From: Flabesymbios commensalis
Lineage: Eukaryota; Annelida; Polychaeta; Terebellida; Flabelligeridae
DNA: 64,000 bases
Assembly (NCBI GenBank): GCA_964017125.1
Contig: OZ024908.1
Location: 62,689,439 to 62,753,438, forward strand
Direction: 5' to 3'
The notes under the pieces are model-generated. The model saw nothing but the letters and a program-made list of their open reading frames with translations. It did not search any database and was not told the DNA's origin. Of the stretch, positions 12,701 to 24,700 are shown piece after piece. Numbering within the stretch: the first letter of the stretch is position 1; every line of letters begins with the position of its first letter. The position numbers were made by a program, and so were the translations under genes.

Positions 12701-15700
12701 TAGCGCTCCCTGACTCCCATTCTCGTACACACAGTATAAAGGTCTGGAGATGCTGCCTACTCCAATGGACAAACAATTGTCAGTGCTACACTGAAAAAAC
12801 ATAATTGATCGTTATGGCATATTATGATGTTTTCTCAAATCGCCAGAGATTGTGACAGGTAATCAATTAGTAATATGAGCCATGATTTTAAACCTTTAAG
12901 CCCTCGCGATGCATTAAAGCATCATTCAAAATCGCTGAAAACAGACCTTATTTTCTACAACCAAGGGTTTTAGAATGAAAATTTTAATGAAACTGGTTTA
13001 CCGATACATAGCACTTATCTTTACTTTTCCACCCACATCAAAGCATCTACATTCACTACAAGTCGAGAATTGCGACAGCAATTCGCGGCTTGTAGTGGAT
13101 AAAGATGACAATGGTAAATTCAGGCTTGAAAGGGTTAATTAACCTTTACAACGCTGAAAATTTATATTGTTGTATAAACCATGGAGACCAAAGTGGGTAT
13201 TTTTCAATTTGAAGTCATCATAATTGTCTTAGTTAGCTCTTTCCTCTTCGTTTGAATACCTATGTTATGGGTGTACGGTCATTAGGAATAGTGTCACTCT
13301 TTCAGTGCGGGAATCAGCTTTAGAGGTCAGAATCTGGCGATAATAGAGTCAGATTCTGAAGTTTAAAGTCGATTCTACACTGAAAGGATTAATGCGAACT
13401 ATTACCCATACAGCTTGAATTTGTACATATTATGGTCAACTTCAAGTGGGTGAAAATTACTGATATATGAGGCCTACCTCATTCCAGTCATATATCAGTA
13501 ATTTTTCACCCACTTGAAGTTGTGTCTCACTACCGCGACCCACAACTTTAAGTGGGTGAAAATTACTGATATATGAGGTATACCTCATTCCAGTCATATA
13601 TCAGTGATTTTTCACCCACTTGAAGTTGTGTCTCGCTACCGAGACCCACAACTTCAAGTTGGTGAAAATTACTGATATATGAGGCCTACCTCATTCCAGT
13701 CATATATCAGTAATTTGTCACCCACTTAAAAGTTGTGTCTCGCTACCGCGACCCACAACTTCAAGTGGGTGAGATCTACTGATATATGAGGCCTACCTCA
13801 TTCCAGTCACCATACTCCCAGTGGGGGCACGTTTCATAACCACAGTCTCTGGTCTCTAGTGGTCTGTTGTTGCGGTTAAGTCCGTCTCTATGACAGAATC
13901 GTTCTTCTACCACCAGGTAGTAGTTATCAGTAATCACCTCGCACGTCACCTGACGTAACTGTAGACCTGCGCCTCCACAGCTTTGGGAGCAGGTCTCCCA
14001 AGGCCCTTCGACGTACACGAAGGGGATGGAGCTGATGTTGAACAGCTCGAGTAGAGTCGTCAAAGACTTCTGCTCGGGTCTATTATCCTCTTTGGAGTCC
14101 CCCAATCCACTCACTTTGCTGACAAAGCCGTAGTGGTTCTCTATGATTTTAGTTCGCCTCCTAAACTTGGCGTTTGCCTCGTGCTGCGTGTGGAACGACA
14201 GCTGAAAAGAGGCTGATGAGTTACCGGCCACACACGTGTAGTTACCGAGGTCCTCAGGACGGCTCTTTCTAACACGCAGCATCCCTCTTTTAGTCACTCT
14301 CACTCTGCTCTTGCCGGTGACCTCTGCGTCGTTCAAAAGCCACTTGATGTTTCTCTTGTTAAAGTTTTTCACCGTGCACTGAACATACAGGCTTGTCTTG
14401 GCCAGCAGCACAGCTCCGCCACCAACGTTCAACATGAGGTTCTTCTCTTTACGTAGCTGGATGTACAGCGAGTAATCCATCTCTATGCGTGAGGACGGAA
14501 GCGGCGCTTCTGTAGGACACTCTTCTTCGTGACACTCACGTTCCAGGAGTGGAGGCAGTATATGCTCACAAGCCGCATCCCATCGCTTTATCACGTCACC
14601 AGATGGGGCTACCACCTGCTGACAAAACATCTTCCGCCTTTGTATGCCGTCCCCACACGAGACTGAACACTGGAAAACAAAAAAATCCTAACTTAACCAA
14701 GACGTTCTAAGCGTACAGGTTCATAAGAATTTAAGTTATAAAAATCCATGTTATATTTCCCAGTGAGTCTTAATTTATTAGCACATTAAATACCAGCTCT
14801 CAAACATGTTAAAGATGAAATGTGACATCTATTTTGCCAATTCTGAATAATTTTCACGCATTTGAAGTTATGAATCGCGTCAGCGAGACACAACTTAAAA
14901 TGAGTGAAAAGTCCATTTAGAAAACTTGGCGGTTAAAGGGTTATTGGTGTGTAATAATAAAAAAGATTGAAGTTGATAAGAAGGTGTTCAACCTCACGGA
15001 AAGGTATTCACTGCTCCTCATGTGTGTATAACACCTATACTTCCACAGAAAATTACATTGCATGCAATTGTGTATGTTTATTCGTCAGGAGGCTCGTACA
15101 TTACATTGTTTTCCAGTATACCCGCCAAAATAGCTATATCGTACACATGATATTGCCAGAAGTAGAAGACGTAAGGTATAGTTATCATTACACATGAAAC
15201 AAAATGTCTTTTGAAAATATTTTTATCTTTGTTGTATATATTGGTGTCACAGACATACGAGTTTTATTCTTATATTTAGGCCTAAACCATACAGGCGCGG
15301 ATACAGAGGGGGGGGGGGCGTAGGGTCACATGCCCCCTTTTTTGCCAATTCCCATAAATTGGACTAAATTGACAAACAAAATTCCAAACCCTCTGCGCCC
15401 CTGTTTCTTCATATCCTGGATCCTTCCCTGAGACGACATCGGGAGATCTTACTGAATAAAAGACTGTAAAATATTGTAAATATTTTAATAATAACCTGAC
15501 TCCATTCATTGACCGCCCAAGCTGGAGGGCAGCTTTCCTCTGCACACTGAGCACGGCGACTAGGTACAGGTCGTGGACATTCCGTGTCTGGTAGAGTTGA
15601 AATGCTCTCCTCGCCTTTACCCAGCTCTTGTATGCATTCCACACGTCTGCGTCTGTGTCCCCCGCCGCACGTCGTGGAACAGTCGCCGTACGGCCACAGA

Positions 15701-18700
15701 CGCCATCTGATAAGTAGACTCAGACTTTATTATTTGTCACACATGTATATAGCATAATATAGAAAATAAAGAACAGACAAATTCTAAAAAAAATATAAAC
15801 ATATGTATGACAGGAGATCACTGGCCTGACAATAAATCAACTTCGGGTCAACGTAGTATCGTGTTTGCTGGAAGAATACTTGCTCTGCAAAGCCAAAAGG
15901 CAGTGCTAAAGTAAGCAGTTGCACGACAGTTTATCTCTGATCAAAGCAATTACTTGGCTCAACTTTTGTGACCTGTTTCTGGGCCAATGCCTCCTGATAC
16001 CTTAAGGTAGCTCACAAACATACAATGGTATCAAGTGACGCTAAGCACTATTTTACTTATTTCGTTGTGAAGTAAAATGTCCAATATAATTATCCCTTAT
16101 TACTCAATAATAATAAATATGTGTCTGACCTTTGCGGACATGGTTTATCATTGCATGTTCTCACTGGACTGTCTGGCTTGGTCTCTGTACAGAGACTGTC
16201 CTGTACACGTGTGTTCCCTTGAGCACGTACACATATATGTACAACTTGCTCAACTCCTAAAACGCCAAAGAAAAATAACATGTGAATGTATTATTCGACT
16301 AATTGCATTGAAGTACATTTTGTATTACAGAATAGAGAAATACATTGCCACATTTTCGGTTTGTTATCTGAAACAACCTTCCTGTATGGTAATTATTATT
16401 GCAAAACAATTATTATAAGAAAATCGCCAGATAATAATAATACAAATAGCTGGATACAGTAGCTTATACATTTGACAATTCAGTCACCTGAATCTGCTGG
16501 GGTACAGGGTGTCTATTTGGCGGTCGTTTTTTTAATAAAAACAAATGTAAAACTGAATGTGCATGTACTAAACTTATTCTGCACATTTCACATGTCTACC
16601 TTAGTTATTTACGTTAGATGTTCGTTCCTACATATGGTGCACATCAAAAGTACAATTTACTTGATTCTCTTTCATTTCACACGAGTGTGCGTCACATAGC
16701 AGGCATAATACTAGACAATTCTGTGAAACTCAATGACCCTGACCTCCTTTGTTTTCAACGAGCTGGCTAATACAATGAAGTATGGGGGAGGGGGTCTGAT
16801 ATAATCTTGTTTTCACCGAGTGACGTCACTGCGTTTCACAGAATGAAGTATGGGGGTTGTTATATAACCGTGTTTTCCCCGAGTGACGTCACTGCGTTTC
16901 ACATAATTGAATTTGAACCAAAGCTTTGACGTTGAATAATTATTTTGGTGAATGCGGTTGATATTGTGTTTTTATGGATATGGGGATCTGGTTTCATAAC
17001 CAGCTTTTAAACTAGTATAATCGCTGCTAATAGGTGCTTATACTGATAAGGTCGTTTGTCCTCTTACTTTGAAGTTCTAATATGTGAATATAATATTACA
17101 CATATACACATCAGTAGGTTCAATTACACTAATTGATTTTAGAAAACCAAACCAGACACTTGGGGGATGAAATTCAACCCATCCAAATGTTCTGTCCTCT
17201 GAGTAAAGAAACCCAGTGATCAAAAGATAGCTTCAGACTTCCAGCTCAAGGGGGTAATAAATACACCCTACTTAGGAGTCAGCATCAGCACCTGGAATGG
17301 AGGGGATCACATCTCGACAATTCCGAGTAAGGCTAATTTCACACTGGTGTTCTTGAATAGAAATTTAAAGGGATGTCTTTCAAAATTAAGAGATTACATA
17401 TTTTTCAATGGTTCTGTCACTTTTAGAATACTCTTGTCCTGTATGGGATCCGTACAGGTGGGGTGATATTGATAAATTAAACAAAATTCAAAGAGCTGAT
17501 GCACGTTTCGCAACACACAACTACCAGTGTAAATCTAATGAAAGAGCTCTTATCCAAGATCTAGGCTGCACTGACTTACCGGAACCGACTTACAAACTAA
17601 GAGAAAGAACTTCAGGCTAACAAGCCTGTACAAAATTTTGAATGGATTAATCGTTGTACCTGTCAGTGACATTTCAACCTCAGCAGATAAAATAACCCGG
17701 GGTGAACATAAACAATCATTCAATCAAAATTTTGCGCAAAACTATACACAACTGGAATCATCTTCCACCAGCTGCTATTGAATTCAGATCAATAGCAGCC
17801 TTTAACATGTTTAAGAGCCAAGTGACAACACCGTCCATTCGCCTGATGCTCCATTGATGCTCCATTGCTAAGTCAAATAGGCCTATTTAAAGGTGATCTA
17901 TCACCCCTTATATAGTATGAATAATTTTGTGACAAATAAATCAAAGTTGCCACAAGATGGGGCACAAGTGTTGGGGTGATTGGCTATCATGTGACCCTCT
18001 GAGAGAGTCACATGATAGCCGATCACCCCATATAAGGACATAATTATTCATACCATATAAGGGGTGATAGATCACCTTTAAAGGTAAATCACCGATAGCA
18101 CGACATCACGGGGCGTTTTGTATATCGGCTCAGTTCAGGCTAACTGGAAGAAGTTTTGCGTCAAATATGAAACACCTACCTCCCAAACAAGAAGCGCTGC
18201 AGGGTCCGTAGCCCATGTAGCGCCATTTGTAAACGTCATATCCACACGGCCTGGAAAGACACACTTGACTTTCTGGAGGTCTGGTTTCTGAAATAAAAAA
18301 GGACGCTAAGCTCAAAAATATATTTCAGCAGCAGCGAAGAGGTCGTCAAATGCTACCAATGGTCCTGTGTAATGGTTTAGAGTTCTCAGGGCCGTTGGGT
18401 CTACTGTAACCCATCTCTCCCAGTAAAAGTTTAAAGATTGACAGTAGCGTTCTCTCTAAAATCTAAATTTTTTAAATGGAAATAAGAGAAAGTTGCGATA
18501 AGATCCATCATAGGATTCCTAGTAGTAATGGACACCTGGCCAAGTCAAGTGATTTCAAAGGGATGGACACCTGGTAGGATCAGGGCGATGACATACAGAA
18601 CAGAAAATACGAGACATCGACCCAAGGTTGGACCAATCTTGGGCCAGCGTCGTAGACGCTGGACCAATATTGGTCCAGCATTGGGTCGATGTCTAGTGTT

Positions 18701-21700
18701 CGCTGGGAAAATAGAACGGTAGACTACCCAGTAAGCACGCGACATGAATTCGATGCTGGATCGATTTTGGCCGGCGTCGCAGACAGTGGTTTAACATTCA
18801 CTCTACATCGAGTTGATGTCTCGTTTTTGCTGGGTGGCTACTACTTACCAATACAAGAATGATCTGGAACGTCTTGGATCTGTCCTGTATACTCCTGGTA
18901 TATTTTGCACACCACCAGCCTGGTCTGTATGCCCCTGCCGCAGGTCTTGTCGCACGCGCTCCACGACGTCATCACCCAGCTATCAGCATAATTAATATGC
19001 AATGAACATTATTATGAATACTATAATTATGTCTAGCAAATATAATTTTAGAGAGATATATCATTAATGAATATCATATATAATGTAGTGGGCCCCGGAT
19101 CGATTCTTGAGGTACCCCTGATTCAAAATTTATTGTGTGGTGGAATATTTTAATAACCCAGCACAAGCGAAACCCTGACTCACTGCTGGTTTAACGTTGG
19201 GCCACCGTCTACGACGACGGCACAACTTTACACCGGCACTGGGTCTCGTTTTTACTGGATTATTTATAAAATATCTGAACTAAATTTTGACATGATCTAG
19301 CGATTGTTTTTTATTTTTAACTATGAAAGGTATAGTCAACTGTTAAACATGTTAGAGTACATGTACGCGGGACATGGGTCCCAGATAATGCCATAGTGCC
19401 CGTGGGCATACCATGATAATACTATATGCATTTCATACCCAACGCCGCATTAAGAGCAAGTTACAAAGTCCTATATACTTGAGCGACATCTATGAGGTAA
19501 TAATTCCACCAATGCTCTTTGCTGGGCGTTGGGTTTGAAAGCTAACTGATTGTATTACTGTGGGGAGTTCGAAACAGCTAACCCCTACATGTATTGACAG
19601 GATGGCTTTCCCAGCAAACATTATCCACTCAACCAATGTTATTTTAATGTTGGGCCAGCATCGCAGACGTTGGTCTAACATTAAAACAGCGTTGAGTAAG
19701 TGTCTCGTTGGAGTAGTATCCATAGTCTTGTAATCAAGCTGAATGCAATCAACCTGTACTGTATACTGAAGGCCTACACGTGACATACGCATGTGGATTT
19801 CGAACATAACTGCATCTTTAAAACCATTACAAGTTGAATATTTAATTCATATCTAAACGGTGATCATCTGTTACAATAATGATAAGACGGGTTATAATTA
19901 TATAGGTTTAAAATACACCGGAGACGTCAGTCTATTGTTAAAACAGTAGATTCGAACCTACGAATATACTGTTATTTTTTATACTGGCCCGGGTGGACAC
20001 AGTGATTATTATACAGGTTTTACCATGACACTACATGCCTAATGTTTCTTGGTTAACCACATTGGCTATTTTATCTAGCAATTCTTGAAACACAAGCAAC
20101 ACAAAGAAAGAACTCAATAACGATAGATTCGTAAATCTGAATATACTCTGCGCTGCGCGCCTCGTACATTCAGATCTACGAATCTTTCGAATTTCGTTCT
20201 TTCTCTTTGACATACTTGGCAGCATCCTTAGGGCGGGCGGCCAGGGTGATCTCATCACGCCCCTCACTCTCCATCACCTGGATACCACGTTCTCCTCCTT
20301 GTCTTTTAAATTCCTTCAGCCACTGTAGATAGGGGTCATAAATCTCGTGCTGACCACTGCTGCGCCCGCCTTCATCGATAATATTGGTGAGCTCTTCACT
20401 GGAGCCATACTCTTCTGACTGAGAACCACTACTCCAATTCGGTGGGGGAGGCTCAAAACGAATTTCTGGATATCCGAAAACCAGCTCCGTTGGTGGAGCA
20501 AATCTTATTTTATGAGGTTGTTTTTCTATTACGGGGGGTGCTGGTGTTTCTATTTTCAACAGTGACGTTGACAAAATATTTTCATCTGTGCTCTCCCCAT
20601 GAAATTCGTCAGAACTGTCTGCTGTGTTTTCATTTAGAAGATCTGGGATATCAGCTTCCGCTGTCGTTTCTATACTCCAGAATCTTTCAATATTGGGAAC
20701 AAAGTCCTTTACATCCCCGGCTTCGATCTGTATGGGATCTTCCTCCAAAGTGTCAAATAATTGCACAGGCTCCCGCATAATGGTAATGTGCTGTGCATGT
20801 GAGGAAGTATTGACTTCATCAGAGCTTTTGATATTTTCACTTAGATCTTCAGCTGTACCATATTCACCTTGTAAAACATTAACCCGAGGTAAAGATTGTG
20901 CGGGGATGGGGGCTATTGTGTCACTGTCCACAGAATCAGTATTTCCATCATCAATATTTTGAGAGAGGAGAAGATCCTCCTCACGCGGCTTCGATACTCC
21001 ATTTGACACAAACATCTCTCTCAACTTAGACACCTCATTCAGTCTGGATACCTGACTCGGCCTAGGCGAACTATTCCACTCAGATGACTCGTCAAGCACA
21101 GATGACACATTCGGCCTAGCCGAATCACTTACATTGTATGATTCCTTTGGTAGAGCTGACACACTGGTATTGTTCAACATAGGGAGCTGTGTAGACGCCT
21201 CAATTTCCCAAGATGAATTTGTGGAAGCTTGAGGTTGATTTGAGTCAACTGCATAAGTCTGTGTCCTGCTCATTTCTGACATCCTGCCTTCAGCAAAATC
21301 CATAGCTGGTGCCTCATAGTGATCATAGTAATCGTATAGCGTGGGCTGGTCCATAGGCAATAGCATCTCCCCGGCAACATCTCGACCAGTAGACAATGCT
21401 TGTTTAGAGCCAGCCTGTCTAGAAGCTGAAAAACAAAATAGGTTTCAAAACCTGAAGTGTTTATTAAAATTTTAGTGTTTTTACCATCTGAAAAACGTCA
21501 GCGTAAGGGTATATTATAGTTATGTGTGTTTTTTTACGATTTTCACGATATCATGACACAACAGCTTACCCAAATAGTACGCCGTGACATGTACTAGCTA
21601 TCTTTAAAACACATTGGTGGGTGGGTAATTAGACTTAACCCTTTGAGTGCGGGCGACGCTTTTAAGCGCATTCATACTGTTTTTCCACAACTAAAATTTG

Positions 21701-24700
21701 ACAGAAATTGAACAAATATGCATGTATAAATCTTGAGTAAAGCCCCCATTGTGAAATTTAGGAGGTTTAATTTTTAAGTGAGGAGGTATTTTCCTTTCAT
21801 TTGAAGTTGGCAATTGCGTGAGCAATGCCAACTTCAAATGAAAGGAAAATGTTAAGTAGTAATGAAGCAATTAAAGAGTTAACTTATTAATATTATTTCA
21901 TATAAAATAATTAATCGAATCATGATGAATACGTTATCACATTCACCGCAACTATAATATAAATGTACTCATTCACTTATTATATGCTTATATTCCTATA
22001 TTATTAATATTATTATTATTATGCAATTTGATCAGGTAGAACAGTAACGCCATCAGTCATCTGATATTATAAGGTGATAAACACTGTGCTGAACATATTT
22101 TGATTTATGTTGCTGAACACTAGGTGATCTATCTATATGCTCGTGGGACACAATATCATGAGCCTAGGCCTATATTATTATAATAAAAAAACGCCTGTGT
22201 TGTCTGCTCGAAAATCAGTTCAGTTCCGCAAACGCAACCATACCATATATAACAAGATAATTGTTTGTGTCGAGTGATCAATCGGTCATTATGTATGAAT
22301 AAAATTAATACTCACATATCATAGTTTTACCCGTCAAATATACAATAATAACAATAGTGAATAAAAAAAAAAAGTTTTTGCGATATCGCTTATAATTTAA
22401 ATGATTATTTGGTAAGACGACATAGCGGGAGTTGGAGTTTATGGAATCTAGTAGATTAGGTAGCTTTCTAAGTACACTACTAAGCGGCCATTTTTGCAAT
22501 AAATATATAAAGCAGAACAGTGTATGGTGTGTACATAAAATGCTGACAAATCGTAGGGTGAAGATTAAACATAGTTTAAATTTTATTAGAAAGTAGCCAT
22601 GCTAAATTGCTGGGGACTAAAATAGCGACGGCGACATACAGGGTCCATGAAGCGATTAAAACGATGGGTTATCATTGTATGCTTACATATCGAACGAATC
22701 TCAGCTAGAAACATAAACATGTCAAAATATGAAAGTGAGGCTACTTTTGGTGGGAATGTGTTGTTTACCCTTTTTACAAGGGAAATGGTAACATGAACTT
22801 CAAAAGTTGTGTATATACAATATTGTTACACATTTAACACGATTATTATGTTATAATCATGGCCAATCTACATGATTCCTTAACTTTTATCATGCCAAGT
22901 TAATTTATTTAAATTTTCAGACACTTGAAGTTGTGTCTTGCTACCGCGACCCACAACTTCAAGTGTCTGAAAATTACTCATCTTTGTTTAATTTGTACAC
23001 GAATATTTGCAAATATTGATGTTCAAACACACATTTCGTTCCAAATAACACTGATTTGGTCGACCAATAAAACAGATTAAAAACTACAATAGTCGTGATC
23101 AGCGAGAAATTGTTAAGATGGGAACCTTCACTCGAGGGGTATATAATATACACAGAATGTGGACAGAAAAACAAACCCAAGTACTCAGTACTGTGATTGA
23201 TGACGGTTCAAGGCGGTGTGAAGCTTTACTGATCACTTGGTTCTCACTAACCTAGGTGTATCTGACCTTGCTCTGTTAAGTACAAACAGAGGTCTAGTGG
23301 CTGGCACTTAACGCCTTCCATCTCCAGACGGTTTACGACAGAACATGTCACTACCTCCCCATCAGCGATCTATTTATACAGAGTATCAGCGAAACGGCTA
23401 CTTTTTAGCATTGAGCCGATATTTAAGCAGGCAGAATGTGTATGTACGAACAATGTGTCAGTTAACATGGTTGAGAATACTTTTGTATAAATCTGACCGC
23501 TTGAATAGAATACTTTTCAGTTTTGGCGGATTTTTTGTAAACCACAGAGCGGCTCAGATCGTCAGTCAAATTTTGGCAACGTACTCTTTCCCCTATGTCT
23601 GGAGAAGAATGGTTCAGACATGTGTGTATTATGAACGGTACACAATGCAATACCTATTGTTCACTAGGGCTAAAAATCTTGTATAACGAACTTTCGTCAA
23701 TGACATTCATGACCGCAAATTGAGCAAAGAAATTGTTAACTTTTCCCTTAATGTATGAATTATCTTTACACAATGTTTGTGCTTATACGTTGACTTATAT
23801 ATCTAGGAAATTACGTTAGAAATTGGACAATATGTACTCAATTAGCCTATATATCTGATATATCACCAAGCATCTCCATGTTGATGCATATTACGTGGGG
23901 CAAATATTATTCGCTGTGCATGGTTTCAGTTTAGGTATTAGAAATTGTAAATAAAATGTTGGAAAGTACGCATTTGTCTGCGCTTAAATGATGACGTTTG
24001 TAACCAAATGATGTTACTGATCTTTTTACATTTACTTATCATAATAATAATAATTATACAGTTGTACCTCGATTTTGTAAATACGTGTTTTCTGTTTTAC
24101 TTTCCTAATTCACACAGATTACACTTCATCACGCAATTTTTTTTTACTCATAATTAACCAGCTTACATACCTTTTTCTCCCAGACAGTCCACCTTATTGT
24201 CACACTTGCGTTGAGTAATAGGTTTCTCAGAAGATAAACATAAATGACGCTCCGTCCTCCTGCAGATGACGTCACGCATTTGTGTGCCTGTCCCACAAGT
24301 CACTGTACACTGAAACAACAGTCACGGTTCATGGTGAATATTTCTTAGATATTAAAAATATATCAGGATGCATGTCCATGACCACTACTCAAAATAACGC
24401 TACACTGTGTAATATATAGTGGCCACCGTACCATTTTTTGTAAACGTATTGCGATGCCTCGGTGACCGAGAGTCAGTGTACACGATCTCAGGTCGCCAGG
24501 GTTTGATGCTAAAATCCTGTGTTTGGAGAACAGTGTCATTTGATTATCTGAAGATGCTTACATGGCCTAGTTTAGCCTGTGGTATGTGCACAAACGTGAT
24601 ATTAATTAATTAATTAATTGATTATTTTAATTAATTAATTAATTAATTAATTAATTAATATTGTGGTGCACTGAAGCAAAACGACCCACATTTTCAAGTC

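Noticed and set aside
12893-13780. Possible CRISPR array (regularly spaced hairpin repeats)
   Set aside because: Only four units, no unique spacers, in a eukaryotic intron; it is a tandem duplication.
15282-15644. 120-codon minus ORF ([10 protein letters not shown])
   Set aside because: Out-of-frame shadow of exon 12.
20176-20215. Exon 8 ending at the in-frame stop ([10 protein letters not shown])
   Set aside because: Donor GTATGT at 20215 gives exactly the phase exon 9 needs, and the tail is MITE sequence.
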